Numbered from the stretch's first letter, positions 33,723 to 44,725 are shown. The stretch is DNA of 64,000 nucleotides from Zingiber officinale (GCF_018446385.1 NC_055996.1:14991317-15055316); one strand, 5' to 3'. Notes: generated by a model from the letters alone, not told the origin. A program made the numbers and translations.

Positions 33723-34150
33723 TAGTGCAAACTGCACTAAAACAATGTTCACCCGTTGAATTAATCTACGACTTAGCCCCCAAAACCCTTCCTCTCTGTC
33801 GCCCTCGAAACACTTCTCTCTACTACTACCCTTCGCTACTTCGCCCCGAAGCCTCCTCTCGTTTTCTCTGCGAGATCCTCACCTCCTCCAGCCCTTTCGC
33901 CGTCGATCGTACCCTTGACAATGCTAGCATCTGTGTCTCCTCGTAGGATATGGAGGCCTTGCTAAAGCTCTCTTACTCCAAGTCGAGTGCCGCTTTGCCT
34001 TCTTCCACTGGGCGGAATCCCGCTACCTCAGCGACCAACACTCACCCTACACGTGGAACCTTGTGGTCAACCTCCTCTGGAAGAACCTCCTCAATGCCAT
34101 GTGAAGCTCTATCCACTCCATGCAATCCGAGGACCTTACTCCATGCCTCC
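33723..34150 (+). pseudogene. Pentatricopeptide-repeat (PPR) protein N-terminal fragment
   Basis: The translated fragments LLKLSYSKSSAA, FFHWAESRYL and HSPYTWNLVVNLL match the N-terminal region common to plant organelle-targeted PPR proteins, which bind organelle RNA. A stop lies just before the LSYSKS part (about 33943), a one-base frameshift near 33985 separates the SSAA and FFHWA parts, and a TGA follows at about 34111. Sequence upstream (33725-33946) is Ser/Leu/Arg-rich and may be a remnant of a targeting peptide. Only the first tenth or so of a normal PPR gene remains. A TRIM element sits about 100 bp further on. Confidence 0.65.
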
Positions 34151-34262
34151 TACAATGGTGATCTTGATTTTTGGTACCACCACATCTCCAAAGGTGCATG
34201 AGCCTTTTCCACAATAGATAACCATCTTAGATTGCATAGCAGAAGAACTTAAGGTAACTCTT

Positions 34263-34883
34263 TCTTGGGGTTGCAAGGTTGCAAATATAGTCTCACATTG
34301 AAAACACATGGGAAAGATCATGAGTTTATAAGAGAAAAGATATCTCCATTGACATGAGGCCTTTTGGGTAGATCCCAAGAGTAAAATCATGAGGGCTTAG
34401 GCCCAAAGTAGACAATATCATACCATTGTGGAGATATCTAAATTATTTTCGATCCTACAATTGATATAAGAGCTCGGACTGCCAGAAGATTTAATTGTCG
34501 GCTGTGCACAAAAGCTATGGTCTGATTGAGCAATGTGGTACAATATTGACCATATACCAGGCAGGAAGACCTAGTTACGGCTAGGCAAGGAAGTCCTAGT
34601 AGGTCGGGTGGACCGAGGGGTAGGAAGACCTGGTGGGTCGAGGATCGAACGTGAGAAGTCTGTGTTCCTTTGTTTGAGGAGGGGATTGTTGGGGTTGCAA
34701 GGTTGCAAACATAGTCTCACATTGAAAACACATGGGAAATATCATGAGTTTATAAGAGAAAAGATATCTCCATTGGCATGAGGCATTTTGGGTAGAGCCC
34801 AAGAGTAAAACCATGAGGACTTAGGCCCAAAGTGGATAATATCATATCATTATGGAGATATCTAAATTTTTTTCGATCCTACA
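34263..34883 (+). mobile_element. TRIM element (621 bp) with two 197-bp LTRs
   Basis: The LTRs at 34263-34459 and 34687-34883 are each 197 bp and nearly identical (TGTTGGGGTTGCAAGG... to ...TCGATCCTACA; the first copy starts TCTT). A perfect target duplication CTCTT lies at 34258-34262 and 34884-34888. The 227-bp interior starts ATTGATATAAGAGC, a decayed tRNA-Met primer site, and ends with a purine tract GAGGAGGGGAT. It has no coding capacity, which defines a terminal-repeat retrotransposon in miniature. Confidence 0.92.
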
Positions 34884-35180
34884 CTCTTATCTTCTATTCT
34901 CATGCAAAATTTCTTGATACCGATGCTAATATTTTTTCTACAAGAAATCCTCTTGTTGGTGATCTAATTGAAGCAAGGAATCTTTCTAATCCAATCTTTG
35001 CTTGTGTAGGAGATTATGGGTGAGAAATTATGGATCGGTTATTTTAGATTATTCGTCATTCAAGAATCTATTTGATTCTATCAACACAAACAATCTTGTT
35101 GTTTTAGATTACGTTTGAAATATGATTTCCTCTTTTCTCCATGAAATCTCTTTGTTATTTTTTAGTTGAATCATTAGATC

Positions 35181-35974
35181 TGATCCGGTTGTAAGAAAAG
35201 GGGCCCCCCGTCCGGTGGAGTCAACGCCACGTGGAAGTCAAAGTGGTAGGTGGCCGGGCGGAGAGGGTGGGTTCGACCGGCCGGGCGGTCGGCCGGTGTC
35301 TAGTTGATGGTTAAAGGCGTCTCGTCGAAAGTCAGGGTTCCAGCGCTCAGCGGACAAGATCGTAGGGCCGATCGGACAGCACGCTCGACCAAAGCCATTA
35401 GGTAGCATACTGCTAATAGTCTCCACAAAGCACGTGATTGAGAATCTCCCTAAGTAAACTACCGTATACGTCCGGTCGGATGTCACGGAAGCTGGCCGGC
35501 CGGATGCTCTCCAGGGAGTAAGGGCAAAAGGACAAGTGACACATCTTTTTCTGACAGCGGGTATGTTCCACATGTAGGCCATACTCCAAATCTTATGACA
35601 GGGGGTTCCGCTGTCCCATCGAGGACATGCTTGGACTGTAGCAGTATGGGTCAGGTAAGCTCACTGACAAGCCCTTACTGGGGTATGGGCCGCGGACACA
35701 TGTACACCTCGGTATGTGTACACTCACCTCTCCGCTACCCTATATAAAGGCCCTCATCCTTCGCCGGAGGTATGCGTTCTAATATTCGGAGTCACTTTTT
35801 CACTGCTTGCTTGCCTGACTTGAGCATCGGAGGGTCGTCGCCGGGAATCCCTTCCCGGCCCGACTTTTGTGCAGGCTCGCCGGAGATTCGTGCGACCAGA
35901 CGGAGGCCTACGCCATCGACTAAGAGAGCGCCACGTGCCCAGCGTCCGTTGGTTCAGCGATTCGGACAGGATCA
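35181..35974 (+). repeat. 5' LTR of the gypsy element
   Basis: 794 bp. TATATAAA at about 35741-35748 lies in CTACCCTATATAAAGGCCC and is a likely promoter TATA box. The sequence just before the LTR end (GTTCAGCGATTCGGACAGGATCA) is the same in both LTRs. Confidence 0.92.
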
Positions 35975-35976
35975 AT

Positions 35977-35995
35977 TTGGCGCCGTCTGTGGGAA
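35977..35995 (+). promoter_or_regulatory. Primer-binding site of the gypsy element
   Basis: TTGGCGCCGTCTGTGGGAA lies two bases after the LTR. The TGGCGCC core is the common start of primer sites in plant Ty3/gypsy elements. The tRNA was not identified with certainty. Confidence 0.75.
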
Positions 35996-36019
35996 CGCTC
36001 CTGCATCCGAGCGGAAGCA

Positions 36020-37036
36020 ATGGACGAAGCTGGACGACAACACACGGTGACGCTTTCCACGGAGGAACTCGACGCTCTGATCGAGTTGAGGGCCGCTAAG
36101 CTCGTCGAACAGAAACAGAAGGCACCAGCCGAGCGGGCAGAGCAGCAAGCAACATCAGCATCAGGAGGCCGAGCGGAAGCACCTCAGGCCACCGTCACAT
36201 TCCATCAGGCCCTATTCCGCACTCCTGAAGCCGCGACAACTAATCGAGATCGGGGATCTTCTTCGGATGAAAGGCCAAGACGAGACGACAGAAAAGGGAA
36301 AGCCCCCCGAACGGATACATCGCCCGAGCGGATTAATCGCCAATTCTCAGAAGCCATCTTGAAGGATCCTCTGCCAAAGCACTACGTGCCCCCGACGATC
36401 GGCGAATACAATGGGACCATCGATCCGGATGATCATTTGGGTAAATTCAACAACACTACTACCCTTCACCAATATACGGATGGGGTAAAGTGTCGAGTTT
36501 TTCTAACCACCCTCTCTGGATCGGCTCAACGATGGTTTCGGAGGCTGCCAGATGGGTCCATCACAAACTTCAAGGACTTCCGAACGGCCTTCCTCCATCA
36601 TTTTGCAAGCAGTCGGCGTTATCAGAAGATGAGTGTCAGCTTGTTCGCCATCAAGCAAGAGCCAAGAGAGCCGCTCAGAGCTTATATCCAGCGGTTCAAC
36701 CGAGTGGCCATGGATATTCCAACGACCACCTCGGAGACCATGATGAATGCCTTCACACAAGGCCTAGTGGATGGGGATTTCTTCCGATCGCTCATTCGAA
36801 AGCCGCCCCAAGACTACGACCACATGCTACACTGGGCCAACGAATACATCAACGTGGAGGAAGCCCAAGCAGCCCGGAAAAAAGAAACTCCAACCGAGCG
36901 GGCTCCTCTTGCCGAGCGGAAGCCGCACGCTGCTCACCCACCCAGAGGACCGAGGGCCGAAGCAATCTGCTCCCCCCATGTTAGGTCCCACGTGCAAGAG
37001 GTAGCTGCCGCCCGGCCCAAGTCAAAGAAGAAATGA
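36020..37036 (+). CDS. Gypsy Gag (retrotransposon gag domain)
   Basis: 338-aa frame starting 45 bp after the LTR. It encodes the capsid protein of cytoplasmic virus-like particles. A charged disordered N-terminus (to about 110) is followed by YVPPTIGEYNGTIDPDDHLGKF (about 122-143) and the retrotransposon Gag core CRVFLTTLSGSAQRWFRRLP...FRTAFLHHFASSRRYQ, then a basic Arg/Pro tail. The frame stops at 37034-37036 in an A-rich stretch. The zinc-knuckle-like FCSFHRTDTHNTRDC expected at the end of Gag is in the next frame, right after this stop. A frameshift has therefore split Gag, or the element uses a programmed shift there. Confidence 0.88.
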   Translation: MDEAGRQHTVTLSTEELDALIELRAAKLVEQKQKAPAERAEQQATSASGGRAEAPQATVTFHQALFRTPEAATTNRDRGSSSDERPRRDDRKGKAPRTDTSPERINRQFSEAILKDPLPKHYVPPTIGEYNGTIDPDDHLGKFNNTTTLHQYTDGVKCRVFLTTLSGSAQRWFRRLPDGSITNFKDFRTAFLHHFASSRRYQKMSVSLFAIKQEPREPLRAYIQRFNRVAMDIPTTTSETMMNAFTQGLVDGDFFRSLIRKPPQDYDHMLHWANEYINVEEAQAARKKETPTERAPLAERKPHAAHPPRGPRAEAICSPHVRSHVQEVAAARPKSKKK

Positions 37037-37043
37037 ACCCCCG

Positions 37044-39047
37044 ATGTTCTGCTCCTTCCACCGGACGGATACGCACAACACAAGGGATTGTCGAAGTCTT
37101 CCCTTGATTGCTCATCCCGTTCCCCGGAATGGTGGTCGACGTTCTCCCTCATCCGATAGGTGGCAGAGAACTCATGAAGCCGATCGGACGCAAGCTGACA
37201 GGCGAAAACAACAGACTCCCGACCGGCATCGCTCTCCAAGGCGGGAGAATCGTCGAATGTCTAGAGAAAGGTCCCGACCGTCAACTCGGGAAGAAGAAAA
37301 TAGAAGCAATACTTCCCAAGGAGAGATCAACATTATTGCTGGTGGGCCGACCGGAGGTGACTCTGACCGAGCAAGGAAGGCGAGCGTCCGACAGCTCCAG
37401 ATCCATGCAGTCGGCTGCAGCCAGGAACGGGCGAGCGGACCCGAAATTAGTTTCGGACCCAGGGACTTGAAAGGAGTTGAAGTCCCCCATGACGACGCCC
37501 TTCTCATCAAAGCGGTAATAGCCAACTATACTATTCACCGCGTTTTTATTGACACAGGGAGCTCGGTCAATATCATATTCAAGAAAGCATTCGATCAACT
37601 GCAAATTGATCGAGCCGAGCTGCTGCCCATGACAACCCCCCTTTATGGGTTTACGGGCAATGAAGTTCAGCCGGTCGGACAGATCCGTCTGGCCATATCG
37701 CTGGGAGAGGAGCCGTTCAGAAGGACGCGTACTGCAAACTTCGTCGTGGTGGACTCTCCGTCGGCATACAACGTCATATTGGGGCGACCGACTCTCAGTG
37801 AATTCCGAGCGGCCGTTTCCACCTTCCACCAGAAGATCAAGTTCCCCGTCAAGGACAAAGTGGGAGAAGTACGAGGGGATCAACTGGCAGCTCGACGATG
37901 CTACATCGTGATGATCCGAGAAGAAGCCAATTCCGCTCGGAAGGCGCCACGGATCGAGGTGAACGCTATAACAGAAAAGCCTCCCTCTTTGGTTTATGAA
38001 GAAAAAGAGGAAGTGCAGATTCACCCGACCCGATCGGAGGCCAGAACGTTCGTTGCGGCCAATCTGGAGGAAAGCCGTAAACAGGAAGTGATCAAATGCC
38101 TCCAGAGAAACTGTGATATCTTCGTCTGGTCGACGCACGAGCTGCCTGGAATTTCGCCGAGCATAGTGCAGCACGAGCTGCATGTCCGACCGAACGCTCG
38201 GCCGGTGAAGCAGAGAAAAAGGGATTTCAGCGCCGAGCAAAATGCCATCATCTGGGCGGAGGTGGAGAAGCTGCTGGAGGCCGGCCATATACGCGAGGTA
38301 CAGTTCCCGAGCTGGCTGGCGAACGTAGTATTAGTATCCAAGCCGGGCAACAAGTGGAGAGTGTGCATAGATTTTTGGGATCTCAACAAAGCTTGCCCAA
38401 AAGACTTTCATCCTCTACCTCGAATCGATCAATTGATGGATTCCACAGCTGGCTGTGAGCTGATATGTATGCTCGACGCTTACCAAGGCTATCATCAAGT
38501 GCCGCTCGCCCGTGAAGACCAAGAAAAGGTTAGCTTCGTCACTGCCGACGGCACATATTGCTATAATGTGATGCCGTTCGGACTGAAGAACGCGGGAGCC
38601 ACATATCAGCGTCTGATGAACAAAGTGTTCAAGGAGCAGATCGGGCGAAATCTGGAAGTATACGTGGATGACATTCTCATCAAGTCCGTCCGAGCGGCCG
38701 ATCTATTCGAAGACATGGAGGAGACTTTCCGAATGCTGAGGAGGTACGGTGTTAAACTAAATCCACAGAAGTGTCTGTTCAGAGCAAAAGGAGGGCGTTT
38801 TCTGGGTTACATAGTGACCGAGCGGGGAATCGAAGCAAATCCCAGCAAGGTGAAAGCCTTACAAGATATGCCGCCTCCAAGAAATCTGAGGGAAGTGCAG
38901 CGCTTGACCGATCGGATAACAGCATTGTCCAGATTTATCTCGAAGACCGCCGATCGGAGTCTCCCATTTTTCAAAATCTTGCTCAAAGCCACCAAGTTTC
39001 AATGGGACGAAGAATGCGAGCGGAAAATCAATCGACCGATGAATTAG
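37044..39047 (+). pseudogene. Gypsy Pol: end of Gag, protease and reverse transcriptase (truncated)
   Basis: 667-aa frame. It starts with a Gag-terminal CCHC-like patch, then an aspartic protease with FIDTGSSVNII (catalytic Asp170), and a reverse transcriptase with VLVSKPGNKWRVCIDF, MPFGLKNAGATYQ and the catalytic YVDD at 540-543. The finger-to-palm motifs are in normal order. The RT connection region ends at FQWDEECE (about 39020), where the RNase H domain should follow. Instead the frame continues for about 10 unrelated codons to a stop. The remainder of pol (integrase) is in another frame. The deletion removed all of RNase H, so reverse transcription by this copy is not expected. One framework residue looks changed (DFWDLNKACP, where DFRDLNKA is usual). 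Confidence 0.9.
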
Positions 39048-40381
39048 CCAAGCTTGCAAGTGTAATAACGCCGCTCGGAACCCAGTCGCCAATCGAACAA
39101 GTATCTTTGGTGGCGCATGTCGACCGGAAAGAAGCTCTCACATTCCCAAGTGATTGGAGGACACCCATCATGGAGTTTCTCCGCTCGGGAGCTACGCCAT
39201 CCGAACATCATGAAGCCCAACTTATCAGGAGAAGGGCCGGTCTGTTCACCCTTATTGGAGATCAACTCTACAAGAAGGCTTTCTCCCGCCCGTTGCTGAA
39301 ATGCGTGAGCTCAGAAGACGCGGCGTACATCCTCCAAGAAGTGCACCAAGGATCATGCGGAGGACATCCGGGCGGGCGATCGCTGGCTAAAAAGATACTG
39401 CTGGCCAGATACTTCTGGCCCACCCTGCAAACAGACGCCGCTCATACCGTCTCGACGTGCCTCTCCTGTCAGAAGTATCATAATTTCTCACACCGGCCGG
39501 CAGGAGAAATGAAAGCAGCCACTGTGTCCTGTCCCTTCGACCAATGGGGAATGGATATTGTGGGTCCATTCCCTATGGCGACCGGGCAGCGGAAATTTTT
39601 ACTAGTGGCAGTCGATTATTTTTCCAAATGGGTGGAGGCCGAGCCGCTAGCCAAGATCACCGAGCAGATGGTCAAGAAGTTTATTTGGCAGAACATCATC
39701 TGTCGGTTCGGCATCCCTCGTCGACTTATTTCCGACAACGGGCGGCAGTTCACAGGAAAATTGCTCGAAGATTGGTGCAAAAGCTTCGGCATTGAACAAC
39801 ACTTCACCTCCGTGGCGTATCCCCAAAGCAATGGTCAAGCCGAAGTAGCCAATCGAGAAATTCTTCGCATTTTGCGCACTCGGCTCGACCATCTGGGAGG
39901 AAGTTGGGTGGATGAAGTGCCGGGCGTTCTGTGGGCCATCGGGACTACCCCAAAGGAAGGAACGGGCGTCACGCCTTTCCATCTTGTGTACGGCGGTGAA
40001 GCGGTGATTCCTGTTGAAGTCGGCGTCGAGTCCACCCGGATCCAGAATTATGATGATGGCAACGCCGAGCGAAGAAACATGGAGCTAGATTTGGTTGACG
40101 AGGAGCGAGCCAAGGCGTCAGTTCGGCTTATGGCGTACCGACAACGGATGAAGCAAAACTACAACCGGCGGGTCATGCCCAGATCATTCCAGGTCGGCGA
40201 CCTTGTCTGGAAGAAAGTGAAGCCGGTCGGCGACGTCGGCAAGCTAGAAGCTTCTTGGGCGGGCCCCTTCAAAATCATCGAAAAGCTCCGCTCGGGCGCT
40301 TATTATTTGGAGGATGAACACGGACGGCAGCTGGACCGACCGTGGAGCGCGAATCATCTCCAGCCTTATCGAGCTGGGTGA
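39024..40381 (+). pseudogene. Gypsy integrase
   Basis: Open to 40381 but without its own start. The true homologous part begins at STDELAKLASVI. An HHCC zinc-binding domain (HQGSCGGH ... CLSCQKY) precedes the DDE catalytic core, with Asp in WGMDIVGPFP, Asp in LISDNGRQF and Glu in NGQAEVANREI. A C-terminal DNA-binding part ends SANHLQPYRAG. There is no chromodomain, in line with the Tat lineage. The fold and catalytic residues look intact, but translation from pol is broken by the RNase H deletion and frame change at about 39022-39036. About 250 codons of the open frame upstream of 39024 overlap RT in the wrong frame and are not real. Confidence 0.88.
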
Positions 40382-40510
40382 AAGGTGCACTGGTGTAACT
40401 CATTTTTGTGTATATTTTAGTTGCCCCCGTCCTTGTAATGCAGGAAGCAAAAAAGATTTAAAGGATGGTTAATACGTCCGTCGGGCGGCTGTGCCAAAGT
40501 TAGCCTTTAA

Positions 40511-41593
40511 GGCCGTCGAGCTCCGACGTTAAATATCGAGAGACGAGCTGGCGTCTATAAACCCGCCGAGCGGAAGACCGTCGAGCTCCGACGTTAAATA
40601 TCGAGAGACGAGCCGGCGTCTATAAACCCGCTGAGCGGAAGACCGTCGAGCTCCGACGTTAAATATCGAGAGACGAGCCGGCGTCTATAAACCCGCCGAG
40701 CGGAAGACCGTCGAGCTCCGACGTTAAATATCGAGAGACGAGCCGGCGTCTATAAACCCGCCGAGCGAAAGACCGTCGAGCTCCGACGTTAAATATCGAG
40801 AGATGAGCCGGCGTCTATAAACCCGCCGAGTGGAAGACCGTCGAGCGCCGACGTTAAATATCGAGAGACGAGCCAGCGTCTATAAACCCGACGAGCGGAA
40901 GACCGTCGAGCTCCGACGTTAAATATCGAGAGACGAGCCGGCGTCTATAAACCGGCCGACGGTCTTTAAATATCGAGAGACGAGCCGGCGTCTATAAACC
41001 CGCCGAGCGGAAGACCGTCGAGCTCCGACGTTAAAAATCGAGAGACGAGGCGGCATCTATAAACCCGCCGAGCGGAAGACCGTCGAGCTCCGACGTTAAA
41101 TATCGAGAGACGAGCCGGCGTCTATAAACCCGCCGAGTGGAAGACCGTCGAGCTCCGACGTTAAATATCGAGAGACGAGCTGGCGTCTATAAACCCGCCG
41201 AGCGGAAGACCGTCGAGCTCCGACGTTAAATATCGAGAGACGAGCCGGCGTCTATAAACCCGCCGAGCGGAAGACCGTCGAGCTCCGACGTTAAATATCG
41301 AGAGACGAGCCGGCGTCTATAAACCCGCCGAGCGGAAGACCGTCGAGCTCCGACGTTAAAAATCGAGAGACGAGCCGGCGTCTATAAACCCGCCGAGCGG
41401 AAGGCTGTCGAGCTCCGACGTTAAAAATTGAGACGAGCGGCGTCTATAAACCCGGCGAGCAGAAGGCCGTCGAGCTCCGACGTTAAATATCGAGAGACGA
41501 GCCGGCGTCTATAAACCCGCCGAACGGAAGACCGTCGAGCTCCGACGTTAAATATCGAGAGACGAGCCGGCGTCTATAAACCCGCCGAGCGGA
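40511..41593 (+). repeat. 65-bp tandem array after pol, about 16 copies
   Basis: A unit GACCGTCGAGCTCCGACG...TTAAATATCGAGAGACGAG...GGCGTCTATAAACCCGCCG repeats with exact 65-bp spacing (starts at 40576 and 40641, for example). Most copies differ at one to three positions. One copy near 40950 and one near 41420 are shortened. Each unit contains a TATAAA word and a TTAAATAT word. It is non-coding and lies between pol and the antisense gene. Confidence 0.93.
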
Positions 41594-41964
41594 AAAAGGA
41601 AATAAAAAAGGACCGCACATGTCCAAGAAACTCGCCATCAATATCGTTCGATCGACTCTACGTCCTGCTTGGCTCAAAGCCCAAAGGTACTGGTCGACTT
41701 TTAGTGAGCGATCTTTGCTATAAAGCGGAATGTTACGTTACGCATTCGAAATAATTACCCGAGCGGAAGGGCAACACCAAGTACTTCGCAAAACTCCCTT
41801 TCGAATGCCAGAAGGGTGAGAATAGGCGAGTGGACAACACACATATTAACTAGCAAAAGGATAAAGTGCGCGAAAGGAAGACACTGCATTAAAATTAAAA
41901 ATTTAGGTCGGACGGCCTAAGTACAAAAAGGATCATATCTAGCCGAGTGGCCGAATTACAAAAG

Positions 41965-44077
41965 TTACTCGATATAATCATAAAGGTCCATGGGGATGTT
42001 GTCCAAGAGCGCCACTTGATCACCGGCCGGAATGGTAGTGGACTCCGGAAGAAGACCCTTAGACTTCAGATAAGTGGTGGTGGCGGTCATAGCCAAGTCG
42101 AAGGCTGTGTACATCCGCTCGCAGATTTTCTCCGAGAATTCAGGCGAGCGGATGTAGCTCTGTCTTAAGGCCGCGATTCGACTCGGCTCGGCATCTTGAT
42201 ATTCTTTGAAAGCCGCCTGGGAGCCAGTAAGGGCCTTATTCAGATTCTGAAGCTTGTCCGCGTCGGCCGAGCGGCCCGTCTTCTCCCTGTCGGCCCGTAT
42301 TTTTTCGAGTGGTGGCCAGGGTTAATTTTGTGTCAAGCGACTTGACTTGTCTCTCGGACTCGGCCAGGGCGTGAGCCTGGTCGGCCGCCTTCTTCTTCTC
42401 GGCCGCCAGCAGATCCTGAGCTTTCTTCAGCTCCTTTTGTAGCTCAGAATATGAAGGGCCTTGAGAGCCGGACGGACCGACTGCCGCCTTCAGTTGTCTT
42501 AGTTCTTCATCCACCATCGCTAGGCGGTTGGAGATTGCTATCTCCTCCACCCATCTCTGATGCAAGAGGAATTGTTAAGGGCCGATCGGAAAAATGCATG
42601 CAAAACTTCAGAAAAAATGAACTTACCCCCGTGGCCTCCTGCATGTGGCTATTGGCCAAGTTGCGGAGGGGGATCATCGCGATGCGCGCCCGAGCGTCGG
42701 CCCACATCTCGGCCAGGGGTCCTTTCAAGGTAATGGTGTGCTCGGGCGTAGTGGGTCGGTCGACTTCTGACAGCAGCTCTTCAGTCGGGAGATGAAGAGT
42801 GACTCGTACAGTGCGGCCATGACCGGGGGTAGTCCGACCGGCGGTCGGAAGGGGATCAGAAGCCGGCGGAGAAAACTGGGAATGAATGGTTGAGCACTGG
42901 ACTGAGTGACGAGCGGGTGGAAGGGTACTGACCGGAGTAGCCTCAATTGGAGCAGCCGGCTCGTCCCATTCAGAAGGCATCCGGCCAGACGAAATGGCTT
43001 CGACCTCTGGCGCCTTGCCCCAAGCAGTCGCAGTGACCCGCTCGGATGGTTGGACCGCGGAAGTAGCCGACCGCAGGGGAGTCTCCACTCGGCGTCTCTT
43101 TTGTAGAGGTTGCTCCTCCTCCCGAGCGGAACCTTCCTCGGGAATAGTTGGTTCCCCAGTGGGAGTGGCTACGCTGGCCACGTTTTGTGGAGAAGCTGGA
43201 GCGGCCGACTCAGCCTGAGTCCCGCTTTCTCCTTCATGGGATCCGACTGGCTGGATACCCAACATTTCCATTTCTTTGGCCGTCGCGGCTTCGAGCGCCG
43301 CCGCCTCTCTCTTCAAAACGCCGGCCATTACTGAATCCATGACGATGTCCGCTGCAAAGGAAAGAAGAGAAATCAGTTAGCAATCAAAACAAAGGTCCAA
43401 GTAAAATGCTTACCGAAGCCGCTCGGAAGGGGAGTCCGCATTGGACTCAGGCCGAAGATGTACATCACCCCTTCGTGAAGAAGCTTATTGATGTCAAGCC
43501 GCAGACCGGCTAGCATATTTGCCGCATGGAGGTAATCCGGTCGGGTCTTGAATTTCTTCAGCTCGGGAGTGGGGGGTAGGTTGACCTGCCACTTGGTCGG
43601 GAAGTTGGCCTGATCGGGCATACGGATGTAGAAAAAATAATCCTTCTAATGTTTATTGGAAGAAGGTAGTTTGTTGAAGAAGACTAAGCCGGGCCGAGCT
43701 TGGAACATGAAGGTGCCCAGCTCGGCTTGCTTGGGATAATAGAAATAAAAAAAGACCTCCGGTCGGAGGGGGATGTTGTGAATCTTGAACAAAACAACAA
43801 CACCACAGAGGAGACGAAAGGTGTTGGGTACCAGACTGCCGAGCGGCACACCAAAAAAATTACAAACATCGGCGATAAACTGGTCGCGGAAGACACAGAA
43901 AGCTCCGCGCGGCGGCCTGTGCGGCCGGGCGGAAGGACCGGCTAAAAGAAGTTCAAAATCTTCGGGGATTTTAAAATTATCGGTTAGAGTGTCAAAGTCA
44001 CGCTGATCAAATCGTGACTGCATGGTAGTGTACCAAGGGCCAAGGGACTGGTCTTCGGGATGGGAAGAGCTAGCCAT
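41965..44077 (-). pseudogene. Antisense three-exon gene in the gypsy element (Transposase_28-like)
   Basis: Read opposite to gag-pol. The exons are 44077-43414, 43351-42627 and 42556-41965. Both introns (62 and 70 bp) have GTAAG donors and CAG acceptors and keep phase. Exon 1 carries the pattern PNTFRLLCGVVVLFKI...FYFYYPKQAELGTFMFQARPGLVFF, typical of the family labelled 'putative gypsy type transposon' (PF04195). Exon 2 is a disordered Pro/Ser/Thr-rich linker with a basic QKRRRVET patch, a possible nuclear signal. Exon 3 is a long coiled coil (LQKELKKAQDLLAAEKKKAADQ) and an acidic tail ending DLYDYIE. There are two breaks: an in-frame TAG at about 43646-43648, and a one-base frameshift in an A6 run at about 42305. 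Its function is unknown; such antisense genes are reported from Tat elements. I chose the ATG at 44077 because MASSS starts there. Confidence 0.75.
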
Positions 44078-44351
44078 GGGCCGATCGGAAGAAATCAAAA
44101 AAGCAAAAAGGTAGGAGAAAAACAACAGCAAGCGAAAAGAGGTTTCAAGGATTGAACTGGGGAGACAAATACGGAGTAAACACTGGAAACAAGAAAGAAA
44201 AGGTATAGAGCCTTACTGCGAGGAAAAAGGATCAAGGAAGAGGCGCCGGAGAGCGTCGGAAAGCAGAAAGGGAATCGCCGGAGCACCGAAACACCAGAGA
44301 CAAAGGTAGAAATCGCGAAAGCAAGTGAGGGGAATAGGAGAAAGCGAAGAT

Positions 44352-44359
44352 TTTATATA
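44352..44359 (-). promoter_or_regulatory. TATA box of the antisense gene
   Basis: On the minus strand this reads TATATAAA, 275 bp before the antisense ATG and inside the element body, well outside the LTR. It is in a GC-rich setting, which makes a chance match less likely. Confidence 0.6.
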
Positions 44360-44710
44360 GCGGGGGCCGGGCGGCCTCCGCCGTTGGATCCAGGTCACGG
44401 GAATCAAAGTGCACATCGCGCCGTCCATTTTGAACCGCCTCGATCCCATCAAAGCACCACACCGCCGCCGCCGTACGATGATGACAGTTCGCCACGTGGC
44501 GTTCGGTCATTCGATGCATTTAATGAGCACATGCTCAGCCTTAATGTCGAAGATTGGCACGAGTTACGAGGAGATCCGAGGAAGGTTGCTTTTGACTAAC
44601 CTTAAAGGCCATCCCTGTGAAAAGCCGAGCGGATTAGGTGTGCCTGAAGACGCCGCCCGGCTGGGCTAGCAGTCCAGTCAGTCGGACTAATCGCCTCCTT
44701 CGACTAGACT

Positions 44711-44725
44711 TGAAGGGGAGGCAAG
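44711..44725 (+). promoter_or_regulatory. Polypurine tract of the gypsy element
   Basis: TGAAGGGGAGGCAAG immediately precedes the 3' LTR. Confidence 0.85.

Noticed and set aside
34220-34260. Continuation of the PPR pseudogene up to the TRIM
   Set aside because: No PPR-like residues were readable after about 34150, so the pseudogene was ended there.
37281-38288. 335-aa minus-strand frame opposite gypsy protease and RT
   Set aside because: It is exactly antisense to the domain-bearing pol frame; no domain, and the real antisense gene lies elsewhere.
38771-39023. First 84 codons of the integrase-containing frame
   Set aside because: They overlap RT in the wrong frame; homology starts only at about 39024.
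40511-41593. Possible CRISPR-like array
   Set aside because: Units are contiguous 65-bp tandem repeats with no variable spacers, and this is a plant retrotransposon.
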